64,000 bases of DNA from Aeromonas allosaccharophila (lineage in GTDB: Bacteria; Pseudomonadota; Gammaproteobacteria; Enterobacterales; Aeromonadaceae), in contig NZ_CDBR01000005.1 of assembly GCF_000819685.1 (NCBI RefSeq), positions 1 to 64,000 of the forward strand. Reading direction: 5' to 3'. This document shows, one piece after another, positions 1 to 10,384 of the stretch (positions are counted from its first letter, which is position 1; each line of letters starts with the position of its first letter). The position numbers were made by a program, and so were the translations under genes. Under the pieces are notes generated by a model. The model was not told the origin of the DNA and ran no database searches. It saw only the letters and a program-made list of their open reading frames with translations.

Positions 1-1149
1 GTGCGGGCGGGGGCGGGCAAGTCGGAGAAGACAGACCTGCACCACACCGCCATCGGCTACCTGCTGCAAAAGGGCGAGGAGGGGGATGCGCAGACGCTGG
101 CGACCGCCCTGACCGAGCTGGCGCAGGCGCTGCCCGGGGTGGCCGTCGGTGAGCCCTCGCTCACCCGTCCGACCCCGCTGCCGCCAGAGGAGGAGCAGCT
201 GGGCGAGCCGCAGGTGCGCCATTTTAGCGGCTCCCTTGAGCGGGACTGGTGGATCAGCTCCTACTCCGGGCTGGCGGCGCAGGGCCACGGCCACAGCAAG
301 GGCGTACTAGCCAATCCTGGCTTCGATGACGAGGTGGTGACCGAGGCGGCTGCATTGGCTTCCGAGCAGCCGGAAGAGGCGCCCCAGCCCTCCATCTTCA
401 CCTTCCCGAAAGGGGCGCGCCCCGGCACCCTGCTGCACAGCCTGTTCGAGACCATCGACTTTCAAAGTGCCGGCGGCGAGCCGCTGGCAGAGCATATCGC
501 GAGTCTGTTGCTGCAAGACGGTTTCGACGAGAGCTGGGCCCCTGTGTTGCAACAGCAGGTGGAGGCGGTGCTCGATACCCCGCTCGATACTGGCTTTGGC
601 GAGCCGGTGCGGCTGCGGGACTTGAGTGCCGAGCGCAAGCAAGTGGAGCTGGAGTTCTTCCTGCCCATGGGGCGGGTGACGGCACCGGCGCTGACTGCCC
701 TCTGCCAGCAGTACGACCCGCTGTCGCGGGGTAACAAGCCGCTCAGCTTTGCCACCGTGCAGGGGATGCTCAAGGGCTTTATCGATCTGGTGTTCGAGTG
801 GCAGGGGCGCTGGTATCTGCTCGACTACAAATCGAATCACCTCGGCATGAGCCCCGCCGATTACAGCCATCCGGCGCTGGAGCGGGCGATGGCCGAGCAC
901 CGCTACGACCTGCAATACCAGCTCTACTCGCTGGCGCTGCACCGGCTGCTCACCCTGCGCCTGCCGGGTTACGACTTCGAGCAGCACTTTGGCGGTGTTT
1001 TCTATCTGTTCCTGCGCGGCATGCCGCAGGGGGGCATTTTCCATACCCGCCCGAGCCGTGAACTGGTGCTGGGGCTGGATAAGTTGTTTAGCGAAGGCAG
1101 TGAGCTGCCAGCTGCGGGATCTCAAGCATTGAACGAGGTAGAAGCATGA
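1..1149 (+). CDS. recB: RecB, exonuclease V beta subunit, C-terminal part (5' truncated by window)
   Basis: This is the C-terminal 382 residues of RecB, the 3'-5' helicase and nuclease subunit of RecBCD, which processes double-strand breaks and degrades phage DNA. The visible part covers the end of the helicase region and the nuclease domain. The catalytic motif of the lambda-exonuclease fold is seen as GFIDLVFEWQGRWYLLDYKSN (Asp of GFIDL, then the D-Y-K triad). The rest of the protein lies left of the window, so the frame simply opens at base 1. The stop overlaps the recD start (ATGA), so the two are translationally coupled. Identification is firm. Confidence 0.93.
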   Translation: MRAGAGKSEKTDLHHTAIGYLLQKGEEGDAQTLATALTELAQALPGVAVGEPSLTRPTPLPPEEEQLGEPQVRHFSGSLERDWWISSYSGLAAQGHGHSKGVLANPGFDDEVVTEAAALASEQPEEAPQPSIFTFPKGARPGTLLHSLFETIDFQSAGGEPLAEHIASLLLQDGFDESWAPVLQQQVEAVLDTPLDTGFGEPVRLRDLSAERKQVELEFFLPMGRVTAPALTALCQQYDPLSRGNKPLSFATVQGMLKGFIDLVFEWQGRWYLLDYKSNHLGMSPADYSHPALERAMAEHRYDLQYQLYSLALHRLLTLRLPGYDFEQHFGGVFYLFLRGMPQGGIFHTRPSRELVLGLDKLFSEGSELPAAGSQALNEVEA

Positions 1150-3209
1150 GCGGCACCATGATCAGCACCGCGACCAGCGCAATGATGGTTGAACGGCTCA
1201 AAACACTGGCGCTGGCTGGCCGCATCCGCCAGCTGGATCTGCAATTTGCCCGGCTGGTGGCCGACCTTGGCGGCAGCCCCGAGCTGGTACTGGGGGCGGC
1301 GCTCACCTGCTATGAGCTTGGGCGCGGCCATGTCTGTTTGCCGCTTGAGATGCTTGCTACCGGATCCCTGCGCCCGTTCGGGCTGGATCCCCAGCAGAGC
1401 CGGGATCTGCTGCTGGATCTGGCGGATCCTTCCCGCTGGCCCGCCCTGTTTGCGGCAAGCCCGCTCGTTGGTACGGAACAGGATGAGGGGCCTGCCCCGC
1501 GCTGGCCGCTGCGGCTGTGGCACGGGCGGCTCTACCTCACCCGTTACCACGATCACGAGCAGGGGGTGGCCCGCCATCTGCTCGCCCTGAGCGAGCGCGC
1601 CGAATGGCCGGAGATTGCCCCGGCCCTGTCGCGGCTGTTTGCCCGCGACTACGGGCTGGTGTTCGCGGCGCTGCTCAAGGCCCGCCTCGCCCCCGACTTC
1701 TCGGCCCGCCAATTTATCGAAAAGTATCTGGATCTGGTGTTCCCGAGCGAGGTGGATTGGTCCGCCATCGAGGCGCTGCTGGCCAGCGCCCAGGCGGCGA
1801 GCGATCTTGGCAAGCTGGATGCGCTGGTGCCCGAGGCGCTCTGCTGCAACGGCCAGAAGCTGGCGGCGGCCACCGCGGCGGCGCGCCCCTTTGCGGTGAT
1901 CTCCGGCGGCCCCGGCACCGGCAAGACCACCACGGTCGCCAAACTGCTCGCCATTCTGGTGGAGACCGGGCTGCAAGCGGGCAAGGCCCCGGCGATCCGG
2001 CTGGTGGCCCCCACCGGCAAGGCGGCGGCGCGCCTCACCGAGAGTATCGGTTCTGCCCTGCAGGCCCTCGATCTGCCCCCCGAGTGGGTCGAAGCGATCC
2101 CCACCGAAGCGGGCACCCTGCACCGGCTGCTCGGGGTCATTCCGGGGCGCAGCCAGTTCCGCCACCATGCGGGCAACCCGCTGCACCTCGACTTGCTGGT
2201 GGTGGATGAGGCCTCCATGGTCGATTTGCCGATGATGGCGCGCCTGCTCGATGCGCTGCCGAGCCACGCCCGCCTGATCCTGCTCGGCGACAAGGATCAG
2301 CTCGCCTCGGTGGAGGCGGGGGCCGTACTCGGCGATATCTGCAGCTTTATCGAACAGGGCATCAGCCCGGCGCAGGCGGATTGGCTCTCCCGCCAGACCG
2401 GCTACCGCTTGCAGGGCACGCCCGCGGGGGCTCCGGTGCGCGACAGCCTCTGTTTGCTGGCCAAGAGCTGGCGCTTTGATCAGCACTCGGGCATTGGCCA
2501 GCTGGCGCGCGCCTGCAACAGCGGCGATGCCACGGCGGTGGAATCAGTCTGGGGCGCAGGATTCGCCGATATCAGCCTGCACCCCTGGGCGGGAGAGGCC
2601 TACGACGCCCTGATTGCTCAGGGGGTAGCCGGTTACGGCAGCTATCTGAAGGCGGCCCGCGCGGGGGAAGCTCCTGCCGCCGTGTTCAAGGCATTCAACA
2701 GCTTCCAGATCCTCTGCGCCCTGCGCGATGGCCCGTTCGGCGTGCTGGGGCTAAACGAGCGGCTCGAACTGGCCCTGTCACGGGCTGGCCTGATTGCCCG
2801 CGATGGCGACTGGTATGCCGGTCGCCCGGTGATGGTGGTGCGCAACGATCACGGCGTCGGCCTCTACAACGGTGATATGGGGCTCTGCCTGCCCGACGAA
2901 ACTGGCCGGTTAAAGGTATGGTTTGAGCAGCCGGACGGTACCCTGCGTGCCCTGTTGCCCAGCCGCTTGCCGCCCCACGAGACGGTCTACGCCATGACCA
3001 TCCATAAATCCCAGGGTTCGGAGTTTGCCCATACCGTGCTGGTGTTGCCCGACAGCCCCAGCCCGCTGCTGACCCGCGAGCTGGTCTATACCGGCATCAC
3101 CCGCGCCAAGGCCCGGCTCGATCTCTACGGCGATCGTGCCCTGCTGGCACAGGCTGTCAGGAAAAAGACCGAGCGTTATTCCGGATTGGCGGAGAGGTTG
3201 GGGGAGTGA
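1146..3209 (+). CDS. recD: RecD, exonuclease V alpha subunit (5'-3' helicase)
   Basis: RecD is the fast 5'-3' SF1B helicase of RecBCD. At 687 residues it is somewhat longer than the E. coli protein. The N-terminal RecB-interacting domain comes first. Walker A is GGPGTGKTT near residue 253, Walker B is in LLVVDEASMVD, and the C-terminal UvrD-like motif is MTIHKSQGSEF followed by ELVYTGITRAK. The start is the ATG in the ATGA overlap with recB. Nothing looks damaged. After it the GC content drops sharply and the next gene looks foreign. Confidence 0.95.
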   Translation: MSGTMISTATSAMMVERLKTLALAGRIRQLDLQFARLVADLGGSPELVLGAALTCYELGRGHVCLPLEMLATGSLRPFGLDPQQSRDLLLDLADPSRWPALFAASPLVGTEQDEGPAPRWPLRLWHGRLYLTRYHDHEQGVARHLLALSERAEWPEIAPALSRLFARDYGLVFAALLKARLAPDFSARQFIEKYLDLVFPSEVDWSAIEALLASAQAASDLGKLDALVPEALCCNGQKLAAATAAARPFAVISGGPGTGKTTTVAKLLAILVETGLQAGKAPAIRLVAPTGKAAARLTESIGSALQALDLPPEWVEAIPTEAGTLHRLLGVIPGRSQFRHHAGNPLHLDLLVVDEASMVDLPMMARLLDALPSHARLILLGDKDQLASVEAGAVLGDICSFIEQGISPAQADWLSRQTGYRLQGTPAGAPVRDSLCLLAKSWRFDQHSGIGQLARACNSGDATAVESVWGAGFADISLHPWAGEAYDALIAQGVAGYGSYLKAARAGEAPAAVFKAFNSFQILCALRDGPFGVLGLNERLELALSRAGLIARDGDWYAGRPVMVVRNDHGVGLYNGDMGLCLPDETGRLKVWFEQPDGTLRALLPSRLPPHETVYAMTIHKSQGSEFAHTVLVLPDSPSPLLTRELVYTGITRAKARLDLYGDRALLAQAVRKKTERYSGLAERLGE

Positions 3210-3269
3210 TTGATGGCGGCGGTAAAGGGATTTACAGCTATTTAATATACCAAGCATATGGCTAATTAA

Positions 3270-4382
3270 ATGAAAAAAAGCAATGATGGGTTTGAATTAA
3301 TATATATTTTTGTTGCTATAATAATGTTCTTTGTTGGAATGTTTATTGGAGGGGCTTGGTTAGCAGGAAAATCTGTTCTAGATATTATTGAGGCGTCAGG
3401 TTCTCTTGCAACAGCATTTACTTTAGTATTTTTGTTCTATCAGCATGTACAACTGAAAATTAGGCAAGATAAACAGGAGAAAAATCAGCAAGACATGTGG
3501 AGGGAGCAAAATGAAACTATTCTTTTTCAAAAGTATCAAATGCATAGAGCAGAGTTCTTCAATCTTGTTGATGCGATTGAAACCAGATATAAGGGAAAGT
3601 TTATTTTTAAAAATAAATATCGTCTTTACAGACGATTATTTCCTCACAATACATTTTCGAATATAATATTTGATTATGAATGTAAAACATTAGGCTCTGA
3701 TAATCCCTTTCTTGTTTTTGAAGAGGTTGTTGATAATCATAGCAGAGAGGCAAAGGTATTAGTTGACACATCTATATTACCAGACTCAAATATTGATCGT
3801 ATCAATAAGGCTGTTTATGATTTGGACTTATGTACATGTAAATTGCTGAACTTATTTGAGTTAGAATGTATTGTTACCCCGAGCATTGGCTATGTTCATG
3901 ATGGTGAGTTCGTAGTGATGAATGGACTTGCTCCTTTTGAATTCATTGATAGGCTGATTTCAATTGCAAACGAGTTTAGACTATTCGCTAATATGAAACC
4001 ATATCATGGTTCAACACATATAGGATTCTATTCTCCATTATCGGTAGCAAGAAAGGTTGTCTCATATTATTTAAGTAATGGTTTTAGGGAAATTAATAGC
4101 GCTGAGTTGATAGATATTTTATTTGATCTGGATGATTTGGTTGATTCACTTAGAGATAGTATTTTATTCAACGCCATGGTAACAATTGTTAAGCCACTAG
4201 ATTTTTTAGACCACATGGCATTGGAAAATAATTTTAAAAGTGATTCAAAAAAAATAACATATGAACTTCGCGGACGATTTGATAGTTTTTTAGGGGCTTG
4301 TAAAGATGATTTTGAAAAACAACCGCTTGACAAGGTTAGATTAATTGATTTTTCCTTGAAATTAACGAGAGTTAATCTATGA
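3270..4382 (+). CDS. Two-TM membrane protein, putative phage abortive infection (PutAbiC-like)
   Basis: A 370-residue protein with two predicted N-terminal membrane helices (about residues 9-31 and 42-62), then a charged, probably helical stretch and a cytoplasmic domain beginning HRAEFFNLVDAIE. This layout resembles the 'putative phage abortive infection protein' group, but I make that match from general pattern only. Base composition is far more AT-rich than recBD and the genes that follow, suggesting horizontal gain. It starts 60 bp after recD with no strong ribosome binding site. A position beside recBCD is suggestive because some defence proteins guard RecBCD, but no reverse transcriptase or partner gene is visible. 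Function is not proven. Confidence 0.6.
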   Translation: MKKSNDGFELIYIFVAIIMFFVGMFIGGAWLAGKSVLDIIEASGSLATAFTLVFLFYQHVQLKIRQDKQEKNQQDMWREQNETILFQKYQMHRAEFFNLVDAIETRYKGKFIFKNKYRLYRRLFPHNTFSNIIFDYECKTLGSDNPFLVFEEVVDNHSREAKVLVDTSILPDSNIDRINKAVYDLDLCTCKLLNLFELECIVTPSIGYVHDGEFVVMNGLAPFEFIDRLISIANEFRLFANMKPYHGSTHIGFYSPLSVARKVVSYYLSNGFREINSAELIDILFDLDDLVDSLRDSILFNAMVTIVKPLDFLDHMALENNFKSDSKKITYELRGRFDSFLGACKDDFEKQPLDKVRLIDFSLKLTRVNL

Positions 4383-4409
4383 AATATATCTTATTTTGTA
4401 ATCTCGTAT

Positions 4410-4479
4410 GTTGGGCTTCGCAAGCTCAGTACCAACCTACCGATTGTGTAGGTTGTGGCTGAGCGCAGCGAAGCCCAAC
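4410..4479. repeat. Palindromic interspersed element (long imperfect hairpin)
   Basis: Left arm 4410-4440 and right arm 4448-4479 are near-complementary. Both outer ends read GTTGGGCTTCGC when the right arm is reversed, and both inner ends read CAACCTAC, with a 7-nt loop. Such GTTGGGCTTCGC/GTAGGTTG palindromes are dispersed in many gammaproteobacteria. It could also serve as a terminator for the preceding gene, but there is no T-run. Confidence 0.7.
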
Positions 4480-4506
4480 GTTTACAGTGAAATCTCTTTT
4501 TGCCTT

Positions 4507-4672
4507 CCCCTCATCCCCAGCCCTTCTCCTCTTTTTTAAATAAACAGGAGAAGGGAGTAATGCCGTTACCGCTGTCCGATTACGCTTCGCTAATCGAACC
4601 TACGTGGCTGGCGATCATATTTCCGATGCCGCTTTATCCCCTCTCCCTTTGGGAGAGGGCTAGGGTGAGGGG
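4507..4672. repeat. MITE-like element with about 22-bp terminal inverted repeats
   Basis: The left end (4507-4530, CCCCTCATCCCCAGCCC...) is an imperfect inverted copy of the right end (4651-4672, GGGAGAGGGCTAGGGTGAGG...). Inside, 4521-4530 and 4546-4555 form a perfect 10-bp stem, and 4637-4658 forms a second hairpin (CCCTCTCCCTTTGGGAGAGGG). There is no transposase. The type is a common small interspersed repeat. The rest of 4383-5031 holds no convincing gene. Confidence 0.5.
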
Positions 4673-5031
4673 AACGGGTTGTCACAATGCCGACTTCGTA
4701 AAGTCAGGTAAGGGGCAATAAACGAAGTGAATGCCACCGCTCCTGTATATCTGCCAAAAAGGTGCAATGCGCGTCGCTTATTACCTCCTGCATCACCGTC
4801 CGGTGAGCCCGTCCCCAGTTCGCTGAATCGTGAGTTAAATCCGGTAAATAAGGTGCAGTTGAACCACACTTACTGGCACTCGGGGTCGGTCACTGGCGGC
4901 CGACAAGCGGGGGAACGGTGGTGCTGTGGGGTTCTGGCTGACAGATTTTTTGCAATATGCCAAGGTAGCGCTTCACGACAATATGGCGATTCCCCGCAGT
5001 GGCGCGGGGCAGAAGAATAAGGATGGCCACT

Positions 5032-6030
<999 letters not shown>

Positions 6031-6059
6031 CGGCGCAGCGTGTGGAAGAAGAGCTGTAA

Positions 6060-6095
6060 AAAGGGCCGCAGGATTGCAACCTGCGGCCCTTTTGT
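6060..6095. terminator. Bidirectional Rho-independent terminator
   Basis: A 12-13 bp GC-rich stem (AAAGGGCCGCAGG / CCTGCGGCCCTTT) with a short loop, flanked by A's on the left and T's on the right. It sits between the convergent cyclase and outer-membrane protein genes and can serve both. Confidence 0.8.
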
Positions 6096-6137
6096 ATCTG
6101 CGCTTTGCGCATCAGCACACGGTCGGGGCGGCGCGAC

Positions 6138-6764
6138 TCAGAAGTGGTAGCGCAGACCCAGCTTGAAGGTATCCAGAGAGTAGTGCTCGTCACCCAGACT
6201 CAGGGCGTTGAACTGGCGCTCGTAACCGATCCCTGCGGAGAAGTGGTCGTTGAAGGCGTAGTCCAGACCCACTTCCAGATTGGGGTGCAGGGTGCCTTTG
6301 GTCTCGTTGAGGTTGCCCTGAACGCGGTAGCCCAGCATGGCGCCGCTGCCGATGAGTTCCACTTCGGTGCTGGTGTAGGCGATGCCTGGCTTGGCGTAGG
6401 CGCTGAACCCCCAGGCCAGTGGCTGGCTCAGCTTGGCGGCCAGGCTGATGCTGCGGGTATCGATGGTGGTGTCGGTGAAGCCGGTCAGGCCCGGGGCGTT
6501 GACCCACATCAGCTGGCTCATCTGCTGGGCGTGCAGGCCCCCTTCGATAGCCAGCCAGTGGTTGAGGTCGTAACCGACGATCAGGCTGCCGCCATCGAGC
6601 TGGTCATCGATGATCTTGGCGTCATAGGCCTGTTGGGCCGCGCCATCGAGATCCATGTTGGAGGTGGCGAGGTCCAGACCGACATACCAGCCCTGGGCGC
6701 AAGCGGCACCACTGAAGGTCAGGCCGAGCAGAGAGAGCATTGCAACTTTATTGAACTTGTTCAT
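6138..6764 (-). CDS. Outer-membrane beta-barrel protein (OmpA/OmpW-like porin family)
   Basis: A 208-residue exported protein. A signal peptide (MNKFNKVAMLSLLGLTFSGAACA) is followed by GWYVGLDLATSNMDL and alternating strands ending in GLRYHF, with the terminal Phe expected for Bam-dependent insertion. Repeated patterns such as GYDLNHWLAIEGG and VGLDYAFNDHFSAGIGYERQF match small eight-stranded barrels of the OmpA-TM or OmpW type. The frame extends upstream to 6818, but the Met at 6764 immediately precedes the signal peptide and is preferred. The exact ligand or role is not evident. It is convergent with the cyclase and ends at a shared terminator. Confidence 0.8.
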   Translation of the reverse strand: MNKFNKVAMLSLLGLTFSGAACAQGWYVGLDLATSNMDLDGAAQQAYDAKIIDDQLDGGSLIVGYDLNHWLAIEGGLHAQQMSQLMWVNAPGLTGFTDTTIDTRSISLAAKLSQPLAWGFSAYAKPGIAYTSTEVELIGSGAMLGYRVQGNLNETKGTLHPNLEVGLDYAFNDHFSAGIGYERQFNALSLGDEHYSLDTFKLGLRYHF

Positions 6765-7707
6765 GGATGGATTTGCCCTGTTAATGCGAACTGCGTGTGA
6801 TTGAATGGCCTCATCCATGAAGCTTATTTATATTCCATCGGGTCTCTATATCAGAGGGCGCGCAGTATAGAGAGACCGTTTGATAATAACAACCCATCGC
6901 TGACCAGTTAATGGTTGGATATAAATGGCGGGCTGTTTATGGCTGTTCAAATAATGGTTTATTTAGAGTTATCACTTTATTTATAAATGACCAAAATAAG
7001 GCGAAATATTCTCTGGCGGTTATTTGGCACGATATTGGCGGGACGCGCTTGATCTGGCTGGCTATTTTTCTGCCCTTGCCACGCCCCGGCCGATTACCAG
7101 TCGCTCGTTAATTAATCGTTTGTCAATCGTGCCGATTGTCAACTGTTTGCCGGTTTTTTGTGCGTGGCCTCGCGAGGCGGGACACGCTACTTTTTTGCCG
7201 GTCATTGCATTTTTGCTCTGAAAGTTGATTCGGCAATCACGGTTTATTGCTGTATTTTTGTTCATCCGCAGTCTCTTTTGCTGTCGGTTGCGCATCTTGC
7301 CCGCTGGCCGGAACGGCTCGGCATGGTGCTGTCGGCCAAGAGGTGATGCTGTTGTCTGCCGACCCTGATTGCTGGTTTGAGCGCGGAGGCATGGCGCGGC
7401 GGGGGCAGGAGAGAGGATCTGTGTTTTCCTGCTTAAAATAGCGATGATGAGCACATTCTCTATTTTATGAAGCGCCGCACAGTCGCGAATAAATAAGTGC
7501 GACCATCACCGCATCATGCACACCGTGATTGTGCTAGCGATATATTTGTGTCGCAGCGGATGGTTGCCGAAATATTGTTTATTGCGGTGGTGATCACACC
7601 AGCCAATTCTATTTTCAGATTGTCACTGATACCCTCCCGAATCCCAATTGTCAGAAGTCATCTTCGCTGTGATTGGGCCGCAATCGTGCAGTAACAGGGG
7701 TATGTTT
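6765..7707. other. Long non-coding stretch between divergent genes
   Basis: About 940 bp with no convincing gene on either strand; the open frames are short, lack ribosome binding sites and have atypical composition. It is more AT-rich than its surroundings between 6900 and 7020. It must contain the promoters of the outer-membrane protein gene (leftward) and the DcuC-type transporter (rightward). GTTAATTAATCGTTTG at 7107-7122 resembles an ArcA-type direct repeat (GTTAA units 11 bp apart), but it lies about 590 bp from the transporter start, so its role is uncertain. Confidence 0.45.
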
Positions 7708-9078
7708 ATGTCAACAATCTTGATTCTGGTGGTGGTGGGGCTGGTTGCCTACGCCATGCTCAAGCGGTTCAATCCGCAGGCGACCTTGCTGACCGCGGGT
7801 CTGGTGCTGCTGGCGTATGCCCAGTGGGCGGGGATCTCGTCGATCCTGCCAGCCGAAAACAGTCAGGGCTTCTGGTTCTTCGACCTGTGGGAGAAGTTCG
7901 CCATGGTGACCAACTCCCGCCTCGCCTCCACCGGTCTGACGCTGGTGGCGATCGCCGGGGTGGCGACCTACCTCAACCAGATTGGCGCCTCGGCGGCGCT
8001 GGTGAAGGCCACATCGCGCCCCATCATGGCGCTGAAGAACCCCTATCTGCTGCTGGCGATCATCCTGCTGCTGGTCTCCATTCTCTATGTCTTTATCACC
8101 GGGGCGACCTCGCTCTCCCTGCTGTTGATGGGCACCCTCTATCCGCTGCTGCGCAACGCCGGGATCAGCGCCAAGACGGCGGTGGCGACCATCGTTATCC
8201 CCACCGCGTGGGAGTTTGGCCCCGGCCAGATCAATGCGGTGATCGGTGCCAAGGCGATCAATATCGAGGTGATGCCGTTCGTTGTTAACCATCAGCTGTT
8301 GTTCCAGATCGCGCTACTGGTGACCATTCCGTTCGTCAATATCATGTGGCAGCGCCACTGTGACCGCAAAGATGGCCACGATGCGGCCGCCGAGCGGGGC
8401 AAGTATCTGCACGAGCTGGAGGCGAAACACGAGAACACGCCGGGTTACTACGCCCTGCTGCCGGTGATCCCCTTCGTCTTTCTGTTCGGCTTCTCCGAGC
8501 TGTTTGTCAGCGCCATCAAGATGACCATTCCGGTGGCCATGATGTCCACCATGACGCTCTGCATCATTATCGAGGCGCTGCGTTACCGCTCCCTCAACAA
8601 GGCGTTCGCCAACTTCGAGGCGTGGCTGACCGGCACCGGGATGATCTTTGGCAGCGTGCTGACCCTGATGCTGGCGGCCGAGTTCTTCTCCGCCGGTCTC
8701 ACCAATATCGGCGCCATCACCCAGCTGATCGAGCTGGCCAAGTCGTTCGATCTCAATCCGCTCGGGCTGTCGCTGGTCTTCTCGCTCTTTATCCTGCTGA
8801 CCGCCTTTATCACTGGCTCGGGCAACGCCCCGGTGATGGCCTTTATTCCCATCGTGCCGCTGGTCTCCGGCCAGTTCGACATCAACCCGCTGCTGCTGCT
8901 GGTGCCGATCCTGTTTGCCGCCGGGATTGGCCGCACCATTTCGCCGGTGGCCGGGGTGATCATCACTGTGGCCGGTATCGCCAATCTGAGCCCGGTGGAT
9001 GTGGTGAAACGCACCTTCGTACCCATGATGGCGAGCATGGCGGTGGTGATGGTGCTGACCGCGATCCGCTATATCTGA
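7708..9078 (+). CDS. dcuC: DcuC-family C4-dicarboxylate transporter
   Basis: A 456-residue inner-membrane protein with about 12 hydrophobic segments. Family motifs include TAFITGSGNAPVMAFIPIVPL and AAGIGRTISPVAGVIITVAGIANLSPVDVVKR, which closely resemble the end of E. coli DcuC. That family exchanges or exports succinate, fumarate or malate, mainly during anaerobic growth. The start at 7708 has AGGGG 7 nt upstream, whereas the frame opens earlier at 7648 without a good site. The gene stands alone and ends at a strong terminator. Substrate is inferred from the family. Confidence 0.82.
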   Translation: MSTILILVVVGLVAYAMLKRFNPQATLLTAGLVLLAYAQWAGISSILPAENSQGFWFFDLWEKFAMVTNSRLASTGLTLVAIAGVATYLNQIGASAALVKATSRPIMALKNPYLLLAIILLLVSILYVFITGATSLSLLLMGTLYPLLRNAGISAKTAVATIVIPTAWEFGPGQINAVIGAKAINIEVMPFVVNHQLLFQIALLVTIPFVNIMWQRHCDRKDGHDAAAERGKYLHELEAKHENTPGYYALLPVIPFVFLFGFSELFVSAIKMTIPVAMMSTMTLCIIIEALRYRSLNKAFANFEAWLTGTGMIFGSVLTLMLAAEFFSAGLTNIGAITQLIELAKSFDLNPLGLSLVFSLFILLTAFITGSGNAPVMAFIPIVPLVSGQFDINPLLLLVPILFAAGIGRTISPVAGVIITVAGIANLSPVDVVKRTFVPMMASMAVVMVLTAIRYI

Positions 9079-9097
9079 TTGCTGAAACCAGGATGCA

Positions 9098-9126
9098 AGC
9101 GTCTGCCATCGGCAGGCGCTTTTTTT
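9098..9126 (+). terminator. Rho-independent terminator after the DcuC-type transporter
   Basis: Stem AGCGTCTGCC / GGCAGGCGCT with a 3-nt loop, followed by six T's, 20 bp after the stop codon. Confidence 0.85.
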
Positions 9127-9579
9127 GTGGCCGATATCGGGTGGCAATGGCGATTTGAGCGATGGGAGAGGGGGCGGGTGTTGCTTTTATCGCCGGATGC
9201 GGGCAAAAGAAAAGAGCGGTGCTTTTGCAAGCCCGCTCAATGCCAGGAAAGAGAAAAAACCTTGCGGTTTAAAAGATAAAAATTTGGAAGCAAACAATCG
9301 ATTTCTCAACCAGGAAGGGTCTTGAATTCGATACGTTTCGATTATGCGCGATGTTCTATGCAGCACTAGCAAAATGTTTGCGGGTTGAAAGATATGCACT
9401 GTCTGGTGTCACATTCTGCGACCTCATCGTTCAACTGGTCTGTCCTCATGGGAGTATGCGGCGATTTTTTCTCTAGGCTGTTTTTTCGGTGTCAATATCT
9501 GAGCCTTGAAGGTAAAAACAGGTCAGAAGCTGACTCGGCATAACCATGCAATGAAAGTGCGATAACAAGGAATAGTGGC
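9127..9579. other. Non-coding stretch upstream of the XRE regulator
   Basis: About 450 bp without a supported gene. Apart from serving as the upstream region of the regulator at 9580, I see no clear repeat, RNA gene or operator here. Confidence 0.4.
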
Positions 9580-10344
9580 ATGACCTACAGCCAGACCCTG
9601 GCCAACAATATTCTCGACACCCTGAAGAAGACCCTGACCGACAAGGGGATCCGCTATCAGACGCTGGCGGAGGCGATGGGCGTCTCCATTGCGACCGTGA
9701 AACGGATGATGAACAAGCCCTCGCTGCCGTTCGATACCCTGCTGGAGATCTGCCATCTGGTGGGGCTCTCGTTCGAGGAGCTGCTGGATCGTACCCAAGA
9801 CGCCCAGAGCCGCCGCGCCGTCTTTACCCAGGAGCAGGATGAGGCGTTTCACAACGAGCCGGGGCTCTACGCCTTTCTCGCCAATATCTTCTGGCGCGAC
9901 AAGACGCTGATCGATCTCAAGCGGGAGTACGGCCTGACCGATGCCTCCTGCTACCTCTATCTGCGCAAGCTGGAGAAGCTTGGCATTTTGCAGCTCGGCA
10001 TCGATAACAGTTACCACTTCCTGATCAGCGAGCGGATCAGCTTCGAGCAGCACAGCCGTTTCGCCCGCCAGCAGGCGCGGCAGGCGATGTCGGTGCTGGG
10101 GGAGTATCTGGTGGAGAACATGCACAAGTCGAACAACTATATGGCGCTCTGTCAGCTGCACCTCAACGAGGGGGAGGCGATGGCGCTGATCGACCGGATG
10201 AAGGAGTACTGGCATCAGGAGATCAAGCTCAACCGCCCCGCCATCGGTCAGCAGGAGCACGCCAAGACCTACACCATGTCGCTGCAACTGGCCGACTGCG
10301 GCTACCAGAGCTTCGACGACATGATCCCCAATATCGACAACTGA
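9580..10344 (+). CDS. XRE-family (Cro/C1-type HTH) transcriptional regulator
   Basis: A 254-residue protein. Residues about 20-70 are a Cro/C1-type helix-turn-helix (YQTLAEAMGVSIATVKRMMNKPSLPFDTLLEICHLVGLSFEELL). A second winged-helix-like part follows near residues 95-145 (LIDLKREYGLTDASCYLYLRKLEKLGIL), and the C-terminal domain has no obvious fold. It probably acts as a stand-alone DNA-binding regulator. No ligand pocket or target can be read from the sequence. The ATG at 9580 is preceded by ACAAGGAATAGTGGC, with AAGGA well placed. It is monocistronic between long intergenic regions. Confidence 0.78.
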   Translation: MTYSQTLANNILDTLKKTLTDKGIRYQTLAEAMGVSIATVKRMMNKPSLPFDTLLEICHLVGLSFEELLDRTQDAQSRRAVFTQEQDEAFHNEPGLYAFLANIFWRDKTLIDLKREYGLTDASCYLYLRKLEKLGILQLGIDNSYHFLISERISFEQHSRFARQQARQAMSVLGEYLVENMHKSNNYMALCQLHLNEGEAMALIDRMKEYWHQEIKLNRPAIGQQEHAKTYTMSLQLADCGYQSFDDMIPNIDN

Positions 10345-10384
10345 TCCCGGCGGATCCTGCGGGATCCGCTGCGCTGATTGGGGC

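Noticed and set aside
4727-5020. 97-codon frame before the PAS-GGDEF gene
   Set aside because: No ribosome site, no recognisable domain, and it overlaps a region of interspersed repeats and the upstream control region.
7062-7454. 130-codon minus-strand frame in the gene-free stretch
   Set aside because: Low-complexity composition, no ribosome site and no protein-like pattern; treated as non-coding.
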